Shown: piece by piece, positions 1 through 7,253 of the stretch
How the letters are laid out: each line of letters begins with the position of its first letter
Numbering within the stretch: the stretch's first letter is position 1
Assembly (NCBI GenBank): GCA_016213645.1
Contig: JACQZY010000028.1
Span: 73,457-121,642, forward strand
DNA length: 48,186 nucleotides
Origin: Actinomycetota bacterium
GTDB lineage: Bacteria > Actinomycetota > Thermoleophilia > Solirubrobacterales > JACPNS01
Direction: 5' to 3'
The notes under the pieces: model-generated
Told to the model about the DNA's origin: nothing
Database searches by the model: none
Seen by the model: the letters and a program-made list of their open reading frames with translations, nothing else
Translations under genes and position numbers: made by a program

Positions 1-148
1 GGCCGTAGACCTGGGTTCCGGTCTGCCGGAGCATGTCGTTCCAAAACTGATGCACCTCGGCGTCGGGTTCGGAGAACTCGAAGCTTCCGTGCGCATCTTC
101 AATGAAGGCGTCGAGCGAGCAGTTGGTCGCGTAAATCAGCTTGCCCAT
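1..148 (-). CDS. RibD C-terminal / dihydrofolate-reductase-like protein (N-terminal fragment)
   Basis: Only the first 49 codons lie in the window; the gene runs off the left edge. The ATG on the minus strand is at 146-148. The protein opens MGKLIYATNCSLDAFIED and goes on to a VHQFWNDMLRQTGTQVYG stretch. This is typical of the small stand-alone RibD_C/DHFR-fold reductases (YyaP/YwjB type), which start with a beta strand followed by a S-L-D-G/A motif. These proteins are usually NADPH-dependent reductases of unknown substrate. The family call rests on this short N-terminus, so the exact role cannot be stated. Confidence 0.7.
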   Translation of the reverse strand, partial: MGKLIYATNCSLDAFIEDAHGSFEFSEPDAEVHQFWNDMLRQTGTQVYG

Positions 149-345
149 AGGCACTCAATATACGGTAAAGAAATGACAAGACCTACTTGGCGCTAACTCC
201 CGGATGACGTGTCAGATCGCAGGCTGATCGCGAAAGCGTGGCGCTTGTCGCTATCGAGAGTTCGAACACTGCTTTTCATTTTCGTGGAGCCCGACGCTTC
301 GCGGACTGTGAAAGGACCGAAAATTCCCAGGTGGTTCACATAACG

Positions 346-819
346 TCAATTATCGTGCGTTGTACGAGCGTAGGCGGCTTGCAGCTCGTCGACGAACATC
401 TTTCGCATTCCCAGCATCGCGTCGAAGGCGCGTCTTCGGCCCTCGGCGTCGTCGCCCGCGAGCACGTCCATCATCAACCGCGGTGTCACCTGCCAGTTGA
501 CGCCGAACTTGTCCTTTAGCCAGCCACAGACGCTTTCTTCGCCGCCGTCAGCGATCAGCGCGGTCCAGTAGCGGTCTGTCTGTTCCTGATCGTCGGTGTA
601 GATCATCAAAGAAAACGCATCGGAATGCGGGTGGCCGGGACCGCCGTTGAAAAAGTTGTACTGCGATTCGCCGATCCTGACGGACACGCCGAGCACTTTG
701 CCGTCTGGGCCGCGCAAATCGCTCAGCGTCTCGAAGTCGTCGAAGATGCCGGCGTAGAAGTCGCGGACCTCGTACGGATCGGCGTCGAACCAGATGAATG
801 GTGTTATTTGTGGGGTCAT
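346..819 (-). CDS. PhnB-like VOC-family protein
   Basis: This 157-residue protein starts MTPQITPFIWFDADPYEVRDFY. It carries the hallmarks of the PhnB/3-demethylubiquinone-methyltransferase-like branch of the vicinal oxygen chelate superfamily: an N-terminal I-x-P-x-I-W-F segment, the Y-N-F-F-N-G-G-P strand (about residues 54-61), a central F-S-L-M-I-Y-T-D strand, and the C-terminal G-V-N-W-Q-V-T-P-R motif followed by a helix with M-L-x-M-R-K-M. Members are small soluble dimers. Most have no proven enzyme activity, and the old methyltransferase name should not be used. It stands alone and is probably monocistronic. Confidence 0.85.
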   Translation of the reverse strand: MTPQITPFIWFDADPYEVRDFYAGIFDDFETLSDLRGPDGKVLGVSVRIGESQYNFFNGGPGHPHSDAFSLMIYTDDQEQTDRYWTALIADGGEESVCGWLKDKFGVNWQVTPRLMMDVLAGDDAEGRRRAFDAMLGMRKMFVDELQAAYARTTHDN

Positions 820-1018
820 TCGCGGATCTTCTCACACCGTGGCAATGTCCCGGGTCAAACCAGTGAAGCCATGCGGCGAGAGAAGATTTCGCCACATCTT
901 CGGTATTGCCTCATATTCGGTATGCCTAGGCGGTAATATTCACGTTCTGGGTCGTTCGGAATCTCTCGGTTTCGCCGTGCGGTACCCAGCTAAGAGACCC
1001 CGAGATCCGAGTTATGCA

Positions 1019-1399
1019 ATGACTGGTGACGAATCCGATTCCAGTAACGACATCCGCGGCGAGATTTCCGAGACTATCTCCCACCTTTACGGAAAGTTTT
1101 ATGGACATGAGCGTTCGTCGGTGAGGACGTTCATCAACGAAAATGTCGTTCTGTGCATCGTCGACGACACCTTCAGTCGATCGGAGTCGGATATGGCCGC
1201 TTCAGGCGGGCGGCAGGAGGTGCTCGACAACCGCGCCGCGTTTCAGGTGAAGTCCGAGGACGAATTCACGCGCGAGGTGGAACGAATCACCGATCGTAAA
1301 GTCACTGCGTTCATGAGCGCCAATCAGACCGATCCCGGAGTGTCAGTTGAGCTCTTCATCCTCGACGAGGCTCCCGGAGCGCGCGACACGGAGCGCTAG
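1019..1399 (+). CDS. MpsC / DUF2294-type protein
   Basis: This 126-residue protein begins MTGDESDSSNDIRGEISE. The order of elements fits DUF2294, renamed MpsC after a proposed Na+-linked membrane-potential system: an N-terminal helix (I-S-E-T-I-S-H-L-Y), a Y-G-x-E-R-S-S-V-R-T-F-I segment, a strand with V-V-L-C-I-V-D-D, a helix with E-S-D-M-A-A-S-G-G-R, then R-x-A-F-Q and a final strand ending V-E-L-F-I-L-D-E. The ATG at 1019 was chosen because upstream sequence in this frame looks non-coding. The stop at 1399 lies 1 nt before the likely GTG start of the sigma-like gene, so the two are probably co-transcribed and coupled. The molecular function is uncertain. Confidence 0.7.
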   Translation: MTGDESDSSNDIRGEISETISHLYGKFYGHERSSVRTFINENVVLCIVDDTFSRSESDMAASGGRQEVLDNRAAFQVKSEDEFTREVERITDRKVTAFMSANQTDPGVSVELFILDEAPGARDTER

Positions 1400-1400
1400 C

Positions 1401-1964
1401 GTGGCGATCGAAGCCCCCCTGCGGACATGGTCCGACGAAACCCTGTTGCGCGAGGTCGCCGTTGAGGACGATGTCGCCGCATTCGCCGCGATTTACGGTC
1501 GATACTGGGCGCGCGCGATGCGCGTAGTCGAAGTGATCTGCCCGCGAGAGGGTTTTGACTCGGACCGAGTGGTGCTGAAGGCTTTCGCCGTCGCCTGGTC
1601 AGAGCGCCACAGCTTCATCGAAGACACGATCAGGCCGCAGGCATGGTTGTTTTCGATCGTGCGCGACGTGGCGATGTCTTGGTGCGGTGACGCCGAGATT
1701 GAAAAAAACGATCGGGCGGCTAGTCCGCTGGTTGGATTCCTACGCGCTTTTGAAGACGAAGCGGAAGCGGGCGGAAGCGCCGACGAATCCGCCGCCGTGG
1801 AGTCGATCGTTCACGCAATGAGAAGCCTTGCGCCGAAGCAGCGCGAACTTGTCGCACTTTCATTTTTCGGAGAACTGACGCCGGAGGAAGTCTCAGACCT
1901 GCTTCGAATTCCCGTCAATTCCGTCCGCGAGCGCATGCGATTCGGGCGTATGCCAGAGGCATGA
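1401..1964 (+). CDS. sigma-70 family (ECF-like) RNA polymerase sigma factor
   Basis: From GTG 1401 the product has 187 residues. A region-2-like segment (A-A-I-Y-G-R-Y-W ... A-F-A-V-A-W) is followed by R-P-Q-A-W-L-F-S-I-V-R-D, then a region-4 helix-turn-helix (L-A-P-K-Q-R-E-L-V-A-L-S-F-F-G-E-L-T-P-E-E-V-S-D-L-L). The recognition helix ends close to the C-terminus, so region 4 is compact. GTG 1401 is preferred because a GGAG lies 7 nt upstream, whereas an in-frame TTG at 1347 would overlap the previous gene heavily. No anti-sigma gene is evident beside it. The partner gene is the MpsC-like protein immediately upstream. Region 2 is divergent, so promoter specificity cannot be predicted. Confidence 0.75.
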   Translation: MAIEAPLRTWSDETLLREVAVEDDVAAFAAIYGRYWARAMRVVEVICPREGFDSDRVVLKAFAVAWSERHSFIEDTIRPQAWLFSIVRDVAMSWCGDAEIEKNDRAASPLVGFLRAFEDEAEAGGSADESAAVESIVHAMRSLAPKQRELVALSFFGELTPEEVSDLLRIPVNSVRERMRFGRMPEA

Positions 1965-2003
1965 GATCGGTCGTCGAGCGCGCGGGGCAATTATCCTCAC
2001 GCG

Positions 2004-2471
2004 ATGGCCTCCGCTGACTGGACCACCCGCCGCGCGGAACCGCGTGACCGCGACGCGTGGCAGCGGCTGTTCACCGCGTACTGCAACTTTTACGAACGGG
2101 AGGTCACCGGCGAACATCTCGATCGCGTTTGGTCGTGGATACACGACGAAGGGCTTGTGGATGCTTTTGTCGTCGAGTCCGCCGACGGAGACGGGCAACC
2201 GGTCGGAATTGCGCATCTTCGCTCCTGGGTGCGCTCTTTGCGCGGCGAAATGGCCGGCTATCTGGACGACCTTTTTGTAGAGCCTGACCATCGCGGCTCC
2301 GGCGCGGTGGACGCGCTTTTCGAAGCGATCAGGGAACTCGGCGCCGAACGCGGCTGGAATATCGTGCGCTGGACAACCGCCGATGACAATTACCGGGCTC
2401 GCGGCTACTACGACCGCGTCGCGTCGCGCACGGGTTGGCTCACCTACGAGCTGACGCTGTCCGACGTTTAA
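2004..2471 (+). CDS. GNAT-family N-acetyltransferase
   Basis: This 155-residue protein has the GNAT fold in order. An N-terminal R-x-A-E-P-R-D segment and helices are followed by the strand pair G-I-A-H-L-R-S-W. Next comes motif A, L-D-D-L-F-V-E-P-D-H-R-G-S-G-A (about residues 91-105), which provides the acetyl-CoA pyrophosphate loop (H-R-G-S-G). The C-terminal motif B, N-Y-R-A-R-G-Y-Y-D-R-V, lies near residues 129-139. It probably acetylates an amine, but the substrate is not predictable. It follows the sigma-like gene by 39 nt on the same strand and could be in its transcript. Confidence 0.88.
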   Translation: MASADWTTRRAEPRDRDAWQRLFTAYCNFYEREVTGEHLDRVWSWIHDEGLVDAFVVESADGDGQPVGIAHLRSWVRSLRGEMAGYLDDLFVEPDHRGSGAVDALFEAIRELGAERGWNIVRWTTADDNYRARGYYDRVASRTGWLTYELTLSDV

Positions 2472-2586
2472 CCGGAAACCGATCGGATCCCATTCTCGGA
2501 GCACGTGGGTTACACGCGCGAGTATTCATAATTACTCGATTCAGGTGACGGCCTCCACCCCTCTCTCAAGCCATTCTGTTAAACGA

Positions 2587-2623
2587 AGGGTCGATAAACG
2601 GCGCCTTAGCGGCAGTCGACCCT
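2587..2623 (+). other. hairpin in the leader of the diguanylate cyclase gene
   Basis: AGGGTCGA (2587-2594) and TCGACCCT (2616-2623) form a perfect 8-bp stem with a 21-nt loop, ending 22 nt before the GGDEF gene's ATG. There is no T-tract on the plus strand, so it is not an obvious intrinsic terminator. It may be a regulatory leader hairpin or the end of the preceding transcript. It does not match the conserved core of c-di-GMP riboswitches that I know. Confidence 0.4.
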
Positions 2624-2645
2624 CGTAAATGCCGAATAATCAGGT

Positions 2646-4202
2646 ATGCGTAATGCGGACGGTCCGAACGTCCGCGGGGACGCGGCCGCTGCCACGCCGC
2701 ATCAGCGAGTTCGGGCCAAACTTTCAAGGGACAGCCTTTCCACGCGGAACATCGCGATCGTGATCGCGGCGGCGCTGCTTGCCGTCTACGCGATCTACAT
2801 CGTCTTTGATCCGTTTGATGACGGCGCCGACTGGTTTTTTGACAACGTCATCACGGATCTGTTGCTGGCGGCGCCGGCGGTGTTCTGTTTTCATCGGGCG
2901 GCCACGGCGGACAAGGCTCGAACGGCCTGGGCGATCATCGCGGTGGCCCTCGGTTTCGAAGCTCTTGCCGACGTGTACTGGAACGCGATCATCGCTAATC
3001 AGACCGATCCGGCGTATCCGTCCCCCGCCGACTTTCTGTACCTGGCTTTCTATCCGACGATGGCGCTCGGGCTGATGACGCTCGCGTTACAGAACACTGG
3101 ACGCATTCGCGTAAGTCTTTGGCTTCACGTGTTGATTGCGGTGCTCGCCATTTCGGCGTTGGATGCGGCGCTGGTATTCGACGCCGTCGCCTCCACCGAT
3201 GGCGCCTCCGGATGGGAAGCTGCGGTCAATCTTGCCTACCCCCTGGGAGACGTGATTCTGCTGGCGGGAGTGTTCGGCGTTTGGGCGTTGTCGGGGTGGC
3301 GACCGTCGGCGACGTGGATTTGGTTTTGCCTCGGTCTAATGGTCTTCGCGGCCGGAGACTCCGTATATCTGTTGCAGTCCTCGAGCGAAACGTACGCAGT
3401 GGGCGGTCTCGTTGATCTCAGCTGGCCGTTCGCGGCGTTTCTTGTATTGCTTGCGGCTACACGCGGCGGAGACGGTGCCGTCAATTCGCGGAGCGCAACG
3501 AGTCCGTGGATGTTTCTGCCGACGGGATTGTTTTCGTTGCTCGCGATCAGTCTGTTCGCGGTCGACCATTTCAACCGCATCGGCGATCTTGCGGTGGCGT
3601 TGGCGCTGTCCGCTTCGATCCTGACAATCGCGCAGCTGGGAATCGCGTTCGCCGAGAACTTCCGTTTAATAGCGCGCCGTGAGCAAGAGGCGTTGATGGA
3701 TCATGTGACGGGACTGCCAAATCGACGGAAGTTGTTCACGGACCTCCAGCGCGCGTGCCAAACGGCCTCCTGTCGGGAGCCGGTGATCGTGGCGCTATTT
3801 GATCTTGACGGATTCAAGTCGGTAAACGACGCGCTGGGCCACGCCGCCGGAGACGACTTGCTCGCTCGCTTCGGTTCGCGCTTGCAGGAGATCGCCGGAG
3901 TCAGGGGCGAGGCATACCGATTGGGCGGCGACGAGTTTTGCATGCTTTTACGGTTACCGGCCGACGTTGCTTCGCCGATGCTTGAAGCCGCCGCGGGGCT
4001 CCTGACCGAGAGTGGAGAAAACTTCAGCGTTAAAAGTTCGTTCGGTTTTGCCACGGTGCCAAACGAATCACGCGATGCGGACGAAGCTCTGAGCATCGCC
4101 GACCAGCGTATGTACGCGGCGAAACGTTCCGGTGACGACGCTGTCCGCAGCTTCGTCCGTGGTGGCGTCAGCGGCTCGTATCCGCGGGCGAACTTGGCGT
4201 AA
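2646..4202 (+). CDS. membrane-anchored diguanylate cyclase (GGDEF)
   Basis: This 518-residue protein makes c-di-GMP from two GTP. The N-terminal ~340 residues form about nine hydrophobic segments starting at N-I-A-I-V-I-A-A-A-L-L. They form a membrane sensor region unlike named PAS/GAF/CHASE types. The catalytic domain starts at D-H-V-T-G-L-P-N-R-R (about residue 355) and has an intact R-L-G-G-D-E-F-C-M-L active loop plus the Mg-binding F-D-L-D-G-F-K motif. The RxxD inhibitory site expected five residues upstream of GGDEF is absent (V-R-G-E there), so product inhibition by the usual route is unlikely. There is no EAL domain. Its last 35 bp overlap the convergent glycosyltransferase gene. Confidence 0.93.
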   Translation: MRNADGPNVRGDAAAATPHQRVRAKLSRDSLSTRNIAIVIAAALLAVYAIYIVFDPFDDGADWFFDNVITDLLLAAPAVFCFHRAATADKARTAWAIIAVALGFEALADVYWNAIIANQTDPAYPSPADFLYLAFYPTMALGLMTLALQNTGRIRVSLWLHVLIAVLAISALDAALVFDAVASTDGASGWEAAVNLAYPLGDVILLAGVFGVWALSGWRPSATWIWFCLGLMVFAAGDSVYLLQSSSETYAVGGLVDLSWPFAAFLVLLAATRGGDGAVNSRSATSPWMFLPTGLFSLLAISLFAVDHFNRIGDLAVALALSASILTIAQLGIAFAENFRLIARREQEALMDHVTGLPNRRKLFTDLQRACQTASCREPVIVALFDLDGFKSVNDALGHAAGDDLLARFGSRLQEIAGVRGEAYRLGGDEFCMLLRLPADVASPMLEAAAGLLTESGENFSVKSSFGFATVPNESRDADEALSIADQRMYAAKRSGDDAVRSFVRGGVSGSYPRANLA

Positions 4203-5430
4203 GACTGCCTGAAAGCAGGCGTTGTTCGATCGCGTCGGCGGCGGCAATCCCCTCTCCGGCCGCGGAGAAACCGCGTTTCACACGCTGCGCGCCTTCGGTC
4301 ATCGTGATCGCCTCACGAACCTTTTCGCGAAGCTTTGGCGCATTCAGTCGTTTTGCGCTCAGAAAGGTGCCGGCTTTGGCGACCGCCGTACGGCGGGCTA
4401 CCTCAGGTTGATCGCGTCCGAACGGAACCACGCACACCGGTACGCCTCTGGACAACGCTTTCTGGGTTGCCCCCATGCCGCCGTGCGTAACCGCGCAGAC
4501 GGCACGGTCAAGTACGGGGCCGTGCGGAACAAAGCGCTCAACGTACGCGTTGGCCGGGACATCGAATGCCTCGGGGTCCCCCGCGGGCAACGTGGCGACG
4601 ACGGCTACCGGCTCGTCCTTTAGCGCCTCCAGCGCGGTAGCGACCAGCGCGCCGTCGTCTTGAAACTCGGAAGAAGTCGTCACCAGAACGATCGGCCTGT
4701 CGATGCCTTTCAGCCAATCCGGCGGTTCGGAGGGTGGCTCCCAGGCGCACGCGCCGATCATCACGACGTTTTCGGGCCAGTCGGTGCGGTGGTATTCAAA
4801 GGGCTCCGCTGTCATGCTCAGGATCAATGGAAATGTCGCGAAGAGAGCGTCGACTCCGTCGATCGGAGAGAGATTCATGCGTTCTCGCAGGTTATTCATT
4901 GACGGAAGAAGCTTCTTTTCCAGCCCACCCACGGCAAGCGGACGTAAGAGACGGTCGCGAAGCCGGCCGATGGGTCCGCGAGCGGGCGGCAGGGCCAGCC
5001 CAAACGGTGGCGCGTCCTTTGAACTGATCGGCAGCGGGTAGGGGCAGTAAATCGCCCTGGGTCCTCCCCACACCTCTGCTTCGCAGGCCGCGCCCCAGCA
5101 GTTCGCGTCGACGATGATCACGTCGGGTGAGCAGGCATCGATCGCGGCGCGTAGGTCCGCGAAGTCCAGCGCGGCGCGCTCGAAGATCCCCTTTACGGAA
5201 AGTGCCAGCGCCTCTCGTGGGTTGTTTCCGCGCCAGTCGTCGTATTCGATTGCTTCGATCGCGGGATCGACGGCCTCAGACTCAAACCCGCGCTTTCGCA
5301 TTTCCGCAACCGCGCTGCCAAGACAGTAGAGCGACACCGAATGGCCTCGGACCTTCAACTCATCGAGAACCGGAACAATCGGAAAGAGATGGCCGCGACC
5401 CGGCGCGGTGTATGCGAGTACGCGCGCCAT
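4168..5430 (-). CDS. GT-B glycosyltransferase, MGT/UGT-like (GT1 family)
   Basis: This 420-residue protein starts MARVLAYTAPGRGHLFPI, the donor/acceptor loop G-x-G-H-x-x-P typical of macrolide- and flavonoid-type glycosyltransferases. The C-terminal half contains the nucleotide-sugar signature F-V-P-H-G-P-V-L-D-R-A ... V-T-H-G-G-M-G-A-T-Q-K-A-L-S-R-G-V-P (about residues 300-335) and P-F-G-R-D-Q-P. Members transfer a sugar from an NDP-sugar to a small lipophilic acceptor. The start codon shares its A with the stop of the TetR gene (TGATG at 5428-5432), so the two genes form a coupled operon, TetR first. A detoxification or secondary-metabolite role is inferred. Confidence 0.88.
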   Translation of the reverse strand: MARVLAYTAPGRGHLFPIVPVLDELKVRGHSVSLYCLGSAVAEMRKRGFESEAVDPAIEAIEYDDWRGNNPREALALSVKGIFERAALDFADLRAAIDACSPDVIIVDANCWGAACEAEVWGGPRAIYCPYPLPISSKDAPPFGLALPPARGPIGRLRDRLLRPLAVGGLEKKLLPSMNNLRERMNLSPIDGVDALFATFPLILSMTAEPFEYHRTDWPENVVMIGACAWEPPSEPPDWLKGIDRPIVLVTTSSEFQDDGALVATALEALKDEPVAVVATLPAGDPEAFDVPANAYVERFVPHGPVLDRAVCAVTHGGMGATQKALSRGVPVCVVPFGRDQPEVARRTAVAKAGTFLSAKRLNAPKLREKVREAITMTEGAQRVKRGFSAAGEGIAAADAIEQRLLSGSLTPSSPADTSR

Positions 5431-6080
5431 CAGTCGGCGAATGCCAAGGCCCGCACCACCGAGACAAGTTCGTCCGTGAGGCCCGCGACCTCCTTGGCCG
5501 GTTGTTCGCGCAGGAGCACGGTGACGGGTTCGTTCACGGCACCCACGATCGCCAGGCCGCGAGTGAGGGAAATCGGAGGCAGCGTGGGATCGAGCTCGCG
5601 GATCTTCTCGCGCGACGCAACGTACGCGCCGGCCAAGCGTCGGTGTGCCTCGCTGATGCGCGCGGCTACGGTGGGCCCGGCCTTCAACGACTCGATCAGA
5701 AGGATGCGCGCGAGATCGTCGTTCGTTGCGAGTAGCGATAAAAACGCGGCAATGCCGGCGTCTATTCGTCCTTCCACGGTTGAATGAGGCTCAATAGCGA
5801 CGACCAAAGATTCCAAGACCGTTTCGACGGCGTCGTCGTACACGGCGATGAAGCAAGCTTCCTTGTCTTTGAAGTGCTCGTAGAAGGTGGGTTTCGCGAC
5901 TCCGGCGTGGGTCACCACGTCGGCGATCGTGACTGCCGGAAACCCGCGCGCCGCCGAGAGTTCCGTCATCGCCTCAAGCAGGCGAATTCGTTGCGACGAT
6001 CGCACCACCTCACGGCTTGCGGCATTGCGCCCGCGCGGCAAGATCCGCGGCACGACCGTGATGTCGCCGTTTGGCTCCAT
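5430..6080 (-). CDS. TetR/AcrR-family transcriptional regulator
   Basis: From the ATG at 6080 the protein has 216 residues and opens MEPNGDITVVPRILPRGR. A further in-frame ATG at 6119 would add 13 basic residues and is less likely. The N-terminal DNA-binding domain is clear: R-L-L-E-A-M-T-E-L-S-A-A-R-G-F-P-A-V-T-I then A-D-V-V-T-H-A-G-V-A-K-P-T-F-Y-E-H-F-K-D-K-E-A-C-F, the standard HTH with F/Y-x-H-F-x-x-K. The C-terminal ligand domain is helical and variable. It is the first gene of a pair with the glycosyltransferase and probably represses that operon in response to a small molecule. Confidence 0.9.
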   Translation of the reverse strand: MEPNGDITVVPRILPRGRNAASREVVRSSQRIRLLEAMTELSAARGFPAVTIADVVTHAGVAKPTFYEHFKDKEACFIAVYDDAVETVLESLVVAIEPHSTVEGRIDAGIAAFLSLLATNDDLARILLIESLKAGPTVAARISEAHRRLAGAYVASREKIRELDPTLPPISLTRGLAIVGAVNEPVTVLLREQPAKEVAGLTDELVSVVRALAFAD

Positions 6081-6156
6081 GCAGCGATCGTAGCCGCGAC
6101 GGACCTTGCCAAACCGCAAACTCCGGCGAGAAACCTACCGCCTGATCAGGAGCCGT

Positions 6157-6903
6157 TCAACGAGTCGTGTTCACCACGCCCGTGCTGCCGAAGTGCAGAC
6201 GACGCCTCAGGGCGGGTGTGAGATCCCACTCGCGTCCTCCTACATACGGTCCTCGGTCGATCACGCGCGCGGTGACGGTGCGGCCGTGCAGATGAAACGT
6301 GACGCGCGTTCCGCATGGAAGTGTCTTATTCGCCACCCCCACGACGGATGCGGTGAGCGTGCCGCCGCAGGCGGTGCGATGGCCGTAAAAGCCGGGTCCG
6401 TACCACGAGGCAAATGTCCGGCGATACACATACGCCAGACCCAGATGGTCCAACCCGCGTTTGCCGCCCGCCGTGGCGACCAAGCGAATCGCGTATCGAC
6501 CCGGCCGATGGCCTCGCCATGCGAGCGTGAACTTTCTACCCGGCGCCACGCGAATCTTGCCGGCATCATGCCAGCTTCCGCGACCCGCGGGGCGCACCTG
6601 CAGGGTGACCAGTGACTTCGCCGTAGTCGATGTCACGACGCCACGAACGTGAATTCCGTCGCCTCCAAGAGAATGGCGGTCACTTAAGCGCCCGTCGACC
6701 GTTGGCGGAGCCACGGCGTCTTGAGCCTCGTCGCTTGGGGCGGCGAACGACGCGCTGAATGGCGATCCGGTGGAGGGTGAGTCGCGATGTTCGGCCGCCG
6801 CGGCGCTGGAGGCCGCCACAAGCGTCGCGAGTCCGATCGCCGCAAGAGTAAATGCGGCCGGCGCGCGGCGCGATTTGGCCACGCGGGTGCGTGTGAAGTT
6901 CAT
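6157..6903 (-). CDS. secreted RlpA-like (double-psi beta-barrel) cell-wall protein
   Basis: From ATG 6903 the product has 248 residues. An R/K-rich n-region (MNFTRTRVAKSRR) and a hydrophobic stretch ending A-A-S-S-A-A-A-A-E form a Sec signal peptide. A middle beta-rich segment follows. The C-terminal ~90 residues match RlpA/3D-type DPBB domains: A-S-W-Y-G-P-G-F-Y-G-H-R-T-A-C-G-G, then L-P-C-G-T-R-V-T-F, then V-I-D-R-G-P-Y and the W-D-L-T-P-A region. RlpA domains bind or cleave peptidoglycan glycan strands. The start has a strong GGAAGGAA 8 nt upstream, just after the riboswitch. An in-frame upstream start at 6960 lies inside the riboswitch and is rejected. Confidence 0.9.
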   Translation of the reverse strand: MNFTRTRVAKSRRAPAAFTLAAIGLATLVAASSAAAAEHRDSPSTGSPFSASFAAPSDEAQDAVAPPTVDGRLSDRHSLGGDGIHVRGVVTSTTAKSLVTLQVRPAGRGSWHDAGKIRVAPGRKFTLAWRGHRPGRYAIRLVATAGGKRGLDHLGLAYVYRRTFASWYGPGFYGHRTACGGTLTASVVGVANKTLPCGTRVTFHLHGRTVTARVIDRGPYVGGREWDLTPALRRRLHFGSTGVVNTTR

Positions 6904-6920
6904 GTGTCCCGTTCCTTCCA

Positions 6921-7080
6921 ACGCCTGCGGAGTTAGCTGTCGGGCTCGCGGAGATCGCACCTTGCGTTCCGCTACGACCAGAAGACCGGTCGATTCGCCC
7001 CGGCCGGCATACGCGTCTGCGACGCTGCCGGCAATGGGTCCCCCGCCCGCCGGGACCTCGCAAGATCCAGCGGTTCGGCG
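6921..7080 (-). promoter_or_regulatory. ydaO/yuaA-type c-di-AMP riboswitch
   Basis: Read on the minus strand, the leader of the RlpA-like gene contains the ordered conserved blocks of the ydaO class. It opens CGCCGAACC (7080-7072). A GGACCCA block follows (7041-7035), then GGGGCGAATC (7001-6992), and CCCGACAGCTAACT (6944-6931) close to the closing strand CGCAGGCG. Spacing and order agree with actinobacterial members of the family. In this family c-di-AMP binding generally switches expression off. The aptamer ends about 17 nt before the start codon and no clear T-tract terminator intervenes, so control could act at the ribosome binding site or by an unseen terminator. Confidence 0.93.
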
Positions 7081-7099
7081 CTATTTAGATTGTCGGCGT

Positions 7100-7105
7100 A
7101 GATTA
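7100..7105 (-). promoter_or_regulatory. candidate -10 element of the RlpA-like gene promoter
   Basis: TAATCT on the minus strand lies about 20 nt upstream of the riboswitch's first block. A transcription start about 7 nt downstream (near 7093) would place the CRP-like site centre about 40 nt upstream of the start, the usual class II activator position. No strong -35 is visible, as expected for an activator-dependent promoter. This is an inference from spacing only. Confidence 0.4.
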
Positions 7106-7125
7106 GGCCCGAACGGCCCCGCTTG

Positions 7126-7141
7126 CGTGATTTACGTCACA
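7126..7141. promoter_or_regulatory. CRP-like operator (CGTGA-N6-TCACA)
   Basis: Positions 7126-7141 read CGTGATTTACGTCACA, or TGTGACGTAAATCACG on the minus strand. The arms TGTGA and TCACG around a 6-nt spacer fit the CRP consensus TGTGA-N6-TCACA with one mismatch. It lies 46 nt upstream of the riboswitch in the only intergenic space serving the RlpA-like gene. In mycobacteria and streptomycetes a CRP site and a c-di-AMP riboswitch jointly control rpf genes, which supports a functional reading here. Confidence 0.7.
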
Positions 7142-7253
7142 CAACACGCAAGTGCCCGACTATTAGCGAATATGCCTGCAAAAAGCCCGTTTGAACGCTA
7201 CCGAGCAGTGGTCTACGCGCTTTTGGAGGGGTGCATGGCACACGCCTAGCGCG

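Noticed and set aside
2587-2623. A c-di-GMP riboswitch before the GGDEF gene
   Set aside because: There is a hairpin but none of the conserved GEMM-type core sequences that I know.
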